Origin: Bacteroidota bacterium | GTDB lineage: Bacteria; Bacteroidota; Bacteroidia; B-17B0; Aurantibacillaceae | Length of the DNA: 64,000 nt | Assembly (NCBI GenBank): GCA_003153315.1 | Contig: PLYA01000028.1 | Coordinates: 62,001 to 126,000, forward strand | Direction of reading: 5' to 3' | Shown: one piece after another, positions 1-8,700 of the stretch | Layout: the number at the start of each line of letters is the position of its first letter | Position numbering within the stretch: position 1 is the stretch's first letter | Made by a program: the position numbers and the translations under genes | The notes under the pieces: generated by a model | The model's database searches: none | What the model saw: only the letters and a program-made list of their open reading frames with translations | Told to the model about the DNA's origin: nothing

Positions 1-54
1 TTTTGCAATAATGGCAAAAAGTTGCATTAAAGCGCGGAGTATCTGTTCACTCAT
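1..54 (-). CDS. N-terminal fragment of a CDS leaving the window (18 residues)
   Basis: An ATG on the minus strand at 54 opens a frame that reads MSEQILRALMQLFAIIAK and leaves the window at base 1. The short amphipathic, leucine-rich start resembles the TerB-like N-terminus of some Bacteroidota proteins, but that is from memory and weak. The start lies 71 bases downstream of the end of the 126-542 gene on the same strand, so the two could be co-transcribed. No function can be assigned from 18 residues. Confidence 0.5.
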   Translation of the reverse strand, partial: MSEQILRALMQLFAIIAK

Positions 55-125
55 AAACTAAGTTTAGTTACAATTAAGCCGCAATTTAAAAATTATTAGC
101 AATACGTACTTAAAAAAGATTTTTT

Positions 126-542
126 TTAATTTTCCTTGCCTAATTGAGGCTCTATCCAAGCAATAGCCTCATCCATAGATGCAAATAATTTAGTTGGAGT
201 TAGAGGTTTAAAGAAGTTTACAAAATTTTGAGCCTCTATGCGCCTGGCCATATTTGTAGATACTATAGCTCGTGCTATTATATTATCTTTTTCAGTAGTT
301 CTTTGACTAACTATAAATTTAAAAAATTCTTTGCTAGGAGAATATAAATTACCAAAATTAAGTACAGTAGCATGAGGTGTATTTCCCACTAAACCTTTAA
401 TCTCTTCTATTATTTTAATGCCATTTTCTACGCTTATAACATCTTCTGTAAGACTTGTAATACAAACAATATTTGGTTTTATTAATTCAATTGAAACAAA
501 ACCAAGGTCTATTTTGTGCACTGTTTTTTTGAGAGCCGACAT
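126..542 (-). CDS. Hypothetical small alpha/beta protein (138 aa), possibly STAS/SpoIIAA-like
   Basis: The protein has no signal peptide or membrane segment, so it is probably cytoplasmic. Alternating beta-like stretches (residues about 12-30 and 57-64) and helices, with an aromatic C-terminal part (NFVNFFKPLTPTKLFASMDEAIAWI), resemble the small SpoIIAA/STAS-like folds found as stand-alone proteins in Bacteroidota. In that fold the last segment (LFASMDEAIAWI) would be the closing helix. No catalytic motif is visible. It starts 48 bases after the stop of the TonB receptor gene on the same strand, so it may be read from the same transcript, but no functional link is evident. The fold assignment is inference; the coding call rests on the long clean frame and ATG. 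Confidence 0.65.
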   Translation of the reverse strand: MSALKKTVHKIDLGFVSIELIKPNIVCITSLTEDVISVENGIKIIEEIKGLVGNTPHATVLNFGNLYSPSKEFFKFIVSQRTTEKDNIIARAIVSTNMARRIEAQNFVNFFKPLTPTKLFASMDEAIAWIEPQLGKEN

Positions 543-590
543 ACAATACTATTTTTTAGTCGGCTAAAAGTATCATTTAATCTTTACGTA

Positions 591-3101
591 TCAAAACTTC
601 ATCTGTAATTTAACATTTAATTGTCTGCCGGTAAGATAGTTTGGTATGGCATACTTTGCGCCTGATGAAGATTGTATCCATGCATAAGACGCAACATTTT
701 GTCTGTCCAATAAATTCATCACCTCTAAACTTATCCACGATGATTTTATATAGTGAAAAGGGTTACTCTTTCTTAAAGGTTTACTTTCTTTGATAAGCTG
801 ATACGAAAAACCTATATCAACTCTATAATAGGCAGGATAACGAAACTTATTGCTCATTTCTACCTTGTTTCCTATAATAGTAACCGGTAATCCGCTTCCG
901 TAAATAAAATTAAGACTCATTTTGGCATCAGGGTATTTGGGTAAATGATCTTGAAAGAACATATTCAATGTTACCAATTGATCTGTTGGGCGTGGTATCC
1001 AGCCTTTTTTATTAAAGGTACTGTCTTTTACAGTTGTAACCGAATAACCCGGATACCAAGGCTGATTATTTACATCTGTATAACTATATGAACCTAAACC
1101 TGCTATCCTTTCTGCAGTATGCATTACACTTAAACTAATCCACGATTCAACCGTTTTTATAAACTCTCCATTTAACCTAAAATCAAGTCCTGTAGCATAT
1201 CCCTGAGAATTATTGGTGCCATAGTAACGTATAAGCACATTATCCACATCATACGGTATCAGGTTTTTCATTTGTTTGTAGTACGCGGCACTTATAAACT
1301 TAAAAGGGCGCTTCCACATTTTAAAATTCACATCACCCGAAAGCACATAGTGTATAGACTCCTGCGCCTTTATATCCGGATTGATTTGGCCCTGTAAATT
1401 AAGCATCTCTCTAAACAAAACAGGCTGATAATAATACCCGTAAGAAGCCCTGAATATCCAGTTCCTTTTCCAGTTGGGTTTATATGCCAAAGTAGTACGC
1501 GGGCTAATTACATTCTGATTATTAAACGTCCAGTAGTTTGAACGTACCCCACCTGTAAAGGTTAAAGTAGATGAATCTCTTAATTGCATATCACGTGTGT
1601 ATTCTGCATAAGCCATACCTCTAAAAGTGTTCAAATTATTTTCTGATTTTAATACATACGGAAGTACAATTTGCTGCTGATTGTTATTCGGAAGGCTATA
1701 TCCTGCCGAATCCAAATAATTCCACTCGCTCATTTTATTATCAATAATCTCTTCCTGTACTCTTGCACCCCATAAAAACGTTTGACGATGCTTCATTAAA
1801 TACTTCCCTTTATGTTCCAGATTTAAAATAGTAGCCTGCAAATAATCCCTTCCGTTATTAATATAAGTTCCTACCCCAAGGTTATAAGCATTCTTACCGA
1901 AATTTGAACTTCCAATATCATTATTTATTTGATTGATATAATACTGCCCTTGTATAGTAAATGCCTGATTCTCATTATCACGATAAGCTGATGTTATAAA
2001 CTTTAAGGTAAGACTGTCTTTGGGTTTATAAGTAGCCGAAATAGAGCTAAAATAAGTCTTATAATCGCTTATCTCCTGCCCGTCAAAATACACATCAAAA
2101 CTTATAGGCTGATTAAATGTGCCAAAGGTTGTTTGTTGCGTTTGAGGAACAATCAAATACTTATTGTCAGAAATCATCGCCAAACACTCTATCATAAACT
2201 TAGGCGAAATATCAAACGTAAGATGCGCCTGCACATCATAAAAACTGGGCTTATACTCTCCCTTGGTGTCTAATGATTTTAAAACATACTGCGTGTTTCT
2301 GTACCTTGCCCCTATTTGCCATGAAAAGAGTTTATTCTTCGTAACATCCTCTACGCTTATACTACCGCCCAGTAACCCGCCTCCCACGGATGCCGCAAAC
2401 TGTCTTGGTTTTCTGTATTGCACATCCAATACCGACGACATCTTATCGCCATATTTAGCCTCAAAGCCACCCGAAGAAAAGTTAATGTTAGAAACCATAT
2501 CTGGGTTAGGAAAACTTAAACCCGATTGCTGCCCTGTACTTGCTAAAAATGGGCGAAAAACTTCTACGTCATTTACATAAACTAAGTTCTCATCAAAATT
2601 ACCTCCGCGCACCGAATAGCCGGAACTTAACTCATTACTGCTTTGCACACCCAAACCCTGTGCCAATAAGATTTTACTCATATCAGGATTAGGACCGGCA
2701 AATAAAAAATGATCCTGAACCTTAATATAAACCACTTCCGCTGTTCTGTTTTCACTCACCACCTCTATATCACTCAGTTTATTCTTAAAAGTAAGCTTCA
2801 GGCTAAAACTCATCTTTTCATTTGGCTTTGCTGTAATCTTTTTACGAACTTCATTATAACTTAAATTAATAAAAGCAAGTTCTACCTCTTTATTTGCCGG
2901 AATAGTTAGTTGATAATTACCCAAACTATCGCTATACACAGGTTTTGTAGCCGTACCGCTTAAAGAAACCAAAACATCAGACACCTGTGTGTTGTTTTCA
3001 TCTACAATATTACCACTAACCACAGCTGTTTGTGCCATGCAAGTATCAGGCAGCAAGTAGCAGGTAACAAATAACAGTATTATTTTAACGAGGTTTTTAA
3101 T
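591..3101 (-). CDS. TonB-dependent outer-membrane receptor with carboxypeptidase-regulatory-like domain; non-ATG start
   Basis: After a signal peptide ending near CMAQ, residues about 15-95 of the mature part form a carboxypeptidase-regulatory-like beta-sandwich. A plug domain follows (VRGGNFDENLVYVNDVEVF, then a GGFEAKYGDKMSSVLD segment), then a 22-strand-type barrel of about 550 residues ending in aromatic RQLNVKLQMKF. This is the usual architecture of Bacteroidota TonB receptors; the substrate cannot be told and there is no SusD partner. The start is odd. The signal peptide reads in frame with no ATG: the only upstream in-frame ATG (3157) is followed by TAG at codon 5. An ATT at 3101 would give MKNLVKIILLFVTCYL, a good signal peptide; a TTG at 3056 would cut it. 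A -7 promoter box at 3141-3148 favours a start inside this region. I chose 3101. Confidence 0.85.
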   Translation of the reverse strand: MKNLVKIILLFVTCYLLPDTCMAQTAVVSGNIVDENNTQVSDVLVSLSGTATKPVYSDSLGNYQLTIPANKEVELAFINLSYNEVRKKITAKPNEKMSFSLKLTFKNKLSDIEVVSENRTAEVVYIKVQDHFLFAGPNPDMSKILLAQGLGVQSSNELSSGYSVRGGNFDENLVYVNDVEVFRPFLASTGQQSGLSFPNPDMVSNINFSSGGFEAKYGDKMSSVLDVQYRKPRQFAASVGGGLLGGSISVEDVTKNKLFSWQIGARYRNTQYVLKSLDTKGEYKPSFYDVQAHLTFDISPKFMIECLAMISDNKYLIVPQTQQTTFGTFNQPISFDVYFDGQEISDYKTYFSSISATYKPKDSLTLKFITSAYRDNENQAFTIQGQYYINQINNDIGSSNFGKNAYNLGVGTYINNGRDYLQATILNLEHKGKYLMKHRQTFLWGARVQEEIIDNKMSEWNYLDSAGYSLPNNNQQQIVLPYVLKSENNLNTFRGMAYAEYTRDMQLRDSSTLTFTGGVRSNYWTFNNQNVISPRTTLAYKPNWKRNWIFRASYGYYYQPVLFREMLNLQGQINPDIKAQESIHYVLSGDVNFKMWKRPFKFISAAYYKQMKNLIPYDVDNVLIRYYGTNNSQGYATGLDFRLNGEFIKTVESWISLSVMHTAERIAGLGSYSYTDVNNQPWYPGYSVTTVKDSTFNKKGWIPRPTDQLVTLNMFFQDHLPKYPDAKMSLNFIYGSGLPVTIIGNKVEMSNKFRYPAYYRVDIGFSYQLIKESKPLRKSNPFHYIKSSWISLEVMNLLDRQNVASYAWIQSSSGAKYAIPNYLTGRQLNVKLQMKF

Positions 3102-3140
3102 AAGAGCTAAGCTGCAATTTCCACTAACGTAGGTAAACTA

Positions 3141-3148
3141 CAAATATT
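3141..3148 (-). promoter_or_regulatory. Candidate -7 box (AATATTTG) for the TonB receptor gene
   Basis: On the minus strand this matches TAnnTTTG at 7 of 8 positions (with AA for TA) and would place the transcript start a few bases downstream, about 35 bases before the proposed ATT start. No clear -33 TTTG is seen. It argues against using the upstream ATG at 3157. Confidence 0.35.
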
Positions 3149-3222
3149 GCATTTTTTTTTAAGAGAGTGCTCAGTATGTTTTCATCTCTCAGTTGTATTT
3201 TGCTTAAAAATGATAAGTAAAA

Positions 3223-3247
3223 GGGGGGGGGAATCCCTGAGGGAACG
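3223..3247. repeat. G9 homopolymer followed by one unit resembling the 29-kb repeat
   Basis: Nine consecutive G residues (3223-3231) lie in otherwise AT-rich intergenic DNA about 120 bases upstream of the TonB receptor start. Directly after comes GGGAATCCCTGAGGGAACG, close to the 21-bp unit of the array at 29.03-29.35 kb, with one base missing. A run this long can slip during replication; here it could only affect transcription, not a reading frame. Confidence 0.5.
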
Positions 3248-3261
3248 ATTAATCTCATAGA

Positions 3262-3996
3262 CTAATTGCTTGCCTTAGCTTTTGGTTTGAAATAATAGGT
3301 CAGCCCTGCACTAAAAGTATTAAAAGAAGGGGTTAAACTAAAGTTTAGATTTTGACTACTGGCTTGCTTTGATTTTTCATAAGGAGAATAACTGTAGGAA
3401 GCACTGAAAAAACCCATATTACCAGTTAAAGCTAGGTTTTTGGTTACAAAATACTGAATACCTGCAAGCAAATTCATGCCTGCACCAAAAGTGTTTGTAT
3501 AGTGTGAGGATGTTTCATACAAATTATAAGTGTAATGATTGGTTGTTGGATTATAAGATTCTCCATTATAGTTATAGTTTCTATTAATTGATTCTATATA
3601 ATTAATGTTAAAAGAAACTCCATACCGGATAGCAAAATTTTCGGTAATGAATTTATACTTCAATAGTTGGGCTGCAATGCTTTCTGTATTTCCAAAACTA
3701 CTAAGCCCATAATTCTGTAAAGGTGTTTTAACATATACATAATCCTGTTTAGAGTTAGAGTGATTATATGAAACACTACCCGTTAACAATAAATTATCTT
3801 TTATAAATCTGCCAAAGCCAAAGGATGCCGTAGAATTCCAACTACTGCTTTTGGTGGAAGATACCGTATCTTTTTGTGGATTACTTCCATAAGAAGCGTT
3901 AATAGAGATGGAAGGCACATAAGTTCCTTTTTCTATTTGTGCATATTGCCTAGTGCTTAGCATAGTCAATAAGATGATTGCAATTGTTTTTTTCAT
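3262..3996 (-). CDS. Outer-membrane beta-barrel protein (244 aa)
   Basis: A signal peptide (MKKTIAIILLTMLSTRQYAQ) is followed by alternating hydrophobic/polar strands with many Tyr, Asn and Ser residues. It ends in SAGLTYYFKPKAKASN, where the aromatic strand fits an outer-membrane barrel of 8-10 strands. The length and the phrase GFGRFIKDNLLLTGSVSY match the small barrel proteins common in Bacteroidota (porin-family or OmpW-like in size). It lies 160 bases upstream of the TonB receptor on the same strand. No ligand or enzymatic role can be read. The ATG directly before the signal peptide is a confident start. Confidence 0.75.
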   Translation of the reverse strand: MKKTIAIILLTMLSTRQYAQIEKGTYVPSISINASYGSNPQKDTVSSTKSSSWNSTASFGFGRFIKDNLLLTGSVSYNHSNSKQDYVYVKTPLQNYGLSSFGNTESIAAQLLKYKFITENFAIRYGVSFNINYIESINRNYNYNGESYNPTTNHYTYNLYETSSHYTNTFGAGMNLLAGIQYFVTKNLALTGNMGFFSASYSYSPYEKSKQASSQNLNFSLTPSFNTFSAGLTYYFKPKAKASN

Positions 3997-4060
3997 AGGT
4001 TTTTTAAAGATGGGACTATAACTGTATAAACATCTAAACTACAAAAACCTTGCCATTTTT

Positions 4061-4085
4061 TTGTTAAAATCGACCTTTTAAAAAG
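4061..4085 (+). repeat. Interspersed motif copy 1: TTGTTAAAATCGACC-type
   Basis: TTGTTAAAATCGACCTTTTA followed by AAAAG. Near-identical 25-bp stretches lie at 16699-16723 and 32193-32217, all intergenic. This copy is about 65 bases upstream of the 3262-3996 gene. It lacks the leading TTGACCGT found in the other two copies. Confidence 0.6.
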
Positions 4086-4218
4086 AAAACCTATTTTTTA
4101 ACAAAATTTTGCTGTTTAAATGTAACCTTTTTCTACAATCTACGTATACCCTAACTCCGCAAACGCCTGAAGCCCAGTAGATATAGGCATTCCCAGTTTT
4201 ATTCTTTTAAAAAGTATT

Positions 4219-4316
4219 CACTCTTATAAATTCTCAAGAGTAAAAGAGTGGCTCAAGAATGAACCAAGAGTGCAAAAGAATGAGTTATAAGAGTGATTCT
4301 TAGACTCTTTAGAGGT
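4219..4316. repeat. Loose tandem array of AAGAGTG/AAGAATG units, bounded by an 11-bp inverted repeat
   Basis: Copies of AAGAG or AAGAATG start at 4236, 4244, 4255, 4266, 4276 and 4289, so mean spacing is about 10.6 bases. The two AAGAATGA forms are exactly 21 apart. CACTCTTATAA (4219-4229) is exactly inverted at 4285-4295. No open frame with a start explains it. The rest of the 484-base gap between 3997 and 4480 is AT-rich and shows no other structure beyond the motif at 4061. Confidence 0.6.
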
Positions 4317-4480
4317 AAATTTTTAATTTTCATTTCTGATTATTATGTAAATTCACTTGTGAATTTACAAGCGAAGGCAAATTCGATAGTAAAACGCGCA
4401 AAACGGAAAAAGTAGGCAAAGGACATTCACCTACTTTTTAAAAGCATTAAATTTAAAACGATAAAAAGTATTGCAAGTTT

Positions 4481-4792
4481 TTATGTGAAGCCGGAGAGTG
4501 GCCTATAATCCTTTACTCGCTTCAAAAATTTAAGTTTTCCTCTTATCCAAGTAGTAGAAACATGAATAAATTTATCCATGAATGTTTTTAATTTCATGTT
4601 TGACCTTATCCAATCTACTTTTGAGGCAATAACTTTTGTTATATATTTAAACAAGATGTAGTTTATTGCAGCTATATAAAGATAAACTGTATTGTTCTTA
4701 AACTGTCTCATCGGTAATATATTCCAGCCAAAAGATTTTAAGGAGCTGAATACGTTTTCACAATCACCTCTCTTTGCACCGATGGAGTAAAG
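4481..4792 (-). pseudogene. C-terminal remnant of an IS transposase (IS4/IS1380-like)
   Basis: The minus frame is open from 4792 to a TAA at 4481 and reads KRGDCENVFSSLKSFGWN followed by LPMRQFKNNTVYLYIAAINY. The RGxxE..F..LK..GW..LP....NTV pattern is the C-terminal end of DDE transposases of the IS4/IS1380 type, including the glutamate of the DDE triad in a GDCE context. Everything upstream (the DDE core) is missing: the frame meets a TAG at 4793-4795. No terminal inverted repeats were found. The fragment abuts the 5' end of the next plus-strand gene, so an old insertion and deletion probably removed both 5' parts. It is almost certainly inactive. Confidence 0.75.
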
Positions 4793-4795
4793 CTA

Positions 4796-5533
4796 GTGGG
4801 CTCTAAGGGCTATACCAATGCGAAGAATCTGGCAAAGCAATCGCTGATAACGTTTGCCTTGAGCCATGCTAAGGCAGGCAAGGCTTATGCAACTGCCAAT
4901 AACCTGACTTTGGAAAAGCAGATTTGTATGGTTACTAAAACAAAACTTGTGCGTACCAAAGATGCGGAGCTTCCGGCTTTGTGCGGCAATATCTATAATG
5001 CCGTGCAACCCTATATTGCCAATATGGCTTTGTATGGGGCTACGCCAACAAGTCTTTCCACGTTTAGTACGGCACTTAATAATTATCATGGTTTGCTCGG
5101 TACCCCACAAGCGCAGCGAAGCGCAATGGTTTCGGCATCCTTAACCATTGAGCAGCAATTTGTAAACATAAGAGCGTTACTGAATGATACAATAGATCCT
5201 TTGATGGCTCAATATAACAGCAATACAGATTTTATACAACGCTATGAAGATGCAAGACATTCTACTACGGTTAATGTACATCATTGGCTGATTATTTCGG
5301 GAATGGTGATGGATGCCAACTACAATCCTTTACCTTATGCTTTGGTAAGAATTGTTGGGTTGACTAATCATAAAAAAATAACAACAGATAATGGTAAATA
5401 CAGGTTCATCCATTTGCCTTTAGGTAGCTATACGGTAGAAGTCACTTTGAATGGTTATGCAACGCAAACAACTGTAATTACTGCTGAAGTAGCACAAACG
5501 TTGAAACATAATTTTGTGTTGGACATAGTGTGA
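4796..5533 (+). CDS. 5'-truncated helical protein with C-terminal carboxypeptidase-regulatory-like domain
   Basis: The frame is open from 4742 but has no ATG before conserved sequence; the listed start is a GTG at 4796, and no usable start precedes it. Residues 1-160 are helical and resemble a Bacteroidota family of unknown role, recalled from memory, in which a TTDGV-like motif is preceded by some 50 more residues; here those residues are replaced by the transposase remnant. Residues about 163-240 form a carboxypeptidase-regulatory-like fold (ISGMVMDANYNPLPYALVRI, then DNGKYRFIHLPLGSYTVEV). No signal peptide is present. The gene is probably a decaying fragment, though the rest of the frame is intact. 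Base composition is higher in GC than the flanks, as in the orphan genes at 17.1 and 46.6 kb. Confidence 0.65.
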   Translation: MGSKGYTNAKNLAKQSLITFALSHAKAGKAYATANNLTLEKQICMVTKTKLVRTKDAELPALCGNIYNAVQPYIANMALYGATPTSLSTFSTALNNYHGLLGTPQAQRSAMVSASLTIEQQFVNIRALLNDTIDPLMAQYNSNTDFIQRYEDARHSTTVNVHHWLIISGMVMDANYNPLPYALVRIVGLTNHKKITTDNGKYRFIHLPLGSYTVEVTLNGYATQTTVITAEVAQTLKHNFVLDIV

Positions 5534-5767
5534 TGCGGCAATATGAATGGGCATTTTAACAATGATATTGTCCGATGATATAGCATAGTTATCAACACCC
5601 ATGCCCTTTTCGGTTGATATCTATTCGCCCTTTTTTGAAACTTTATGTAACCTTTTTCTTTTTACTCCGTATAAATGGTATGTAGTCTTCAGTACAAAAT
5701 GCTAATCCTAAAAAAAACACATATAATATGAATCAAAATATGTTTAATAACGCTAAAACTAAAAAAA

Positions 5768-8700
5768 ATGAAAACAAAACTATTTATCATCATCGTATCC
5801 TTAGGTATTACACAATACCTTATGGCACAAGCCCCTGCAGGCCAATCATCCTCTACGATTAGCCAACCCGCAGCGGCAGACGAACAAAAAGCCCGAGAGT
5901 TTTTTATTCAACATAACTTTAACCCTAAAGATTATGAGGAATACATCTCCGCCTGGAGGAGGGAATACATCAGTTATTCCCAAAAATCAAAACAGGTACT
6001 GGCAAATCCTGTTTCTTCACCCATGGCTTCCTGCACTAATATAGATTTTGAACAAGGCAGCTTAACCGGTTGGACTGCCTCTACCGGCTACCACCCACTT
6101 TTCAACTCTATGGGCTGTTGCCCTTTAATAGGTGGTTCTCAAGCAATTACAGCAGGCAGTAATATAGACCCATACGGGCTATTCCCCACTGTTTGCCCCG
6201 GTGGAAACTACTCCTTAAAATTAGGAGACAGTATAATTGGTGGCCATGCCGACCGCATTCAGCAAACCTTTTTAGTAACGAGCAGCAATAGCAATTACTC
6301 CTATAAATATGCCGTTGTATTGGAAGACCCGGGACATCCGGTAAGCGAACAACCTGCTTTTACTGTTGAAATGCTTGATTCTAATGGAAATCAAATCCCT
6401 TGTACATATTATAATGTAGCAGCCGGACAGGGAATACCGGGCTTTCAAAGCTCTTCGATACAAAGTGATGTGGTTTTTAAACCATGGACAACTGTTGCCG
6501 TTGATTTGAATCCTTATATAGGTCAAAATGTTACTGTGCGCTTTACTACTTACGATTGTGCTTTGGGCGGGCATTTTGGTTATGCGTATATAGATGGATC
6601 GTGTATGCCTTTTTTCAATATGCAAAATGCTAACTTTTGCTCTAACAGCAATGTTCATATATGTGCCCCGGCAGGTTTTGGTGCTTATAATTGGTTTGGT
6701 CCCGGCATTATAGGCAATGCTGCCAATTCTTGTGCTATTGTTAATGTAGCGGGAACATACACAGTTCAACTAACTACGGTTACCGGATGCGTTATTCCGA
6801 TGACGTATAATGTAGCCAGTGTGCAAGCGCCTACGGCATCTTTTATAACTAATAATCAATCTTGCGATGGCGTGGTAACTTATACCAATACATCCATAGG
6901 AACACTACTTATTCATACCTGGAGTTTTGGAGATGGCACAACATCTACCTTACCTGCACCTACACATACGTATAGTAGCGTAGGAACCTATACAAACAGT
7001 CTGATTATTCTTGCTACCAATGGTTGTAGCGATACAGCTTATCAAACAGTAACCATTCACCCTAAACCGGTAGCTCAATTTATATTTACTACAGCTTGTG
7101 CAACTAATAATGCTGTATTTACCAATACATCATCATTCATTGGTAGTTCCATTGCCAGTAAATGGACATTTGGAGATGGTGCCACGTCAATTATTTTAAA
7201 CCCTTTGCATGCTTATGCATCCGGAGGAAACTATAACGTGCAACTTGCCGTAACAGATACCAATAGTTGTAAGGATAGTATCATAAAAGTAGTAAACATC
7301 TATAATCTGCCTGTGGCAAGTTTTAGTTCTACAACCGTTTGCCCCGGAAATAATACCACTTTTACCAATGCCTCTTCTGTTTTAGGTTCTGCAATTAGCA
7401 CCTATGCCTGGGATTTTACAAATGATGGCATTATTGACAATACTTCACAAAACCCCTCTAGCATTTATCCTTCAAGTGGAACTTATACGGCAAGTTTGCA
7501 GGTAACCAGTGTTCAGGGATGTGTAAGCACCATAACAAATACGGTGGTTATTAATCCAAATCCTACGGTTACTTTTTCAGTTACTGATGCCTGCGCAGGC
7601 TCTAATGTCTCTTTTCAAAACAATTCAACTATTGTAAACGGTAGTATTGTACAGAATCTTTGGAGTTTTGGCGATGGAGCTACTTCCTCTCAAACAACAC
7701 CACAACATAGTTATACATCTTCAAACCCTTATACCATTACCTTAACCGAAACAAGTAATTATGGTTGTGTGGCAAATGGCAGTCAAACTATTTCGCCCTA
7801 CCCTATACCTGTTGTAAACTTTACAGCTAATGCAGTTTGCCAGCTACAGGCTAATATTTTTAATAATACTTCAAGTATATCAAGTGGTAGTATTACTTCT
7901 TACGGATGGGATTTTACAAGCAACGGAAGTATTGATAATACTACTCAAAATCCAAATTACACTTATTCTCAGGGAGGAAACTTTAACTGTACTCTCCATG
8001 CTACTTCCGATCATGGTTGTATAGATTCTATCACTAAGGTTGTTATAGTATATCTTAATCCACATGCCAACTTTACTGCGCCTATGGCTTGTGATGGAAC
8101 AGTCACACAGTTTACAGATGCTTCAACTTCACAAAACGGAACCATTACCAACTGGGCTTGGGATTATACCAGCAATGGAACCTTTGATAACTATACTCAA
8201 AATACTTCTACTATATATCCTTCAAACGGAACTTATTCGGTTACCTTACAGGTAACAAGCTCTTTGGGATGCGTAAGTTCTACAACCAATACTATAATTA
8301 TTAATCCTAATCCAACTGTTACTTTCTCAGTTAACAATGTCTGTGCAGGCAGTAATTTTGTTTTCAATAACAACTCAACCATCACAAGCGGAAACAATGT
8401 ACAAAGTCTTTGGAGTTTTGGCGATGGAACAAACTCTTCTCAAATAGCTCCTCAACATAGTTATGCATCTGCAAATACATATAATGTTACGTTAACTGAA
8501 ACCAGTAATTATGGTTGCGTATCAAGTATCAGTCAAACAGTTACTGCTTATCCTAAACCAAATGCCAACTTCTCTGCCAATGCTGTTTGTCAGTTACAGG
8601 CTAATATGTTTACTAATAGTTCAAGTATTTCAAATGGAAGTATTTCTTCTTACGGATGGGATTTTACAAGCAACGGAACAATAGATAATACCACTCAAAA

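Noticed and set aside
5534-5767. Terminator after the truncated gene (GGGCAT...ATGCCC)
   Set aside because: The stem is only 6 bp with a loop over 40 bases. I see no other feature in this 234-base gap.
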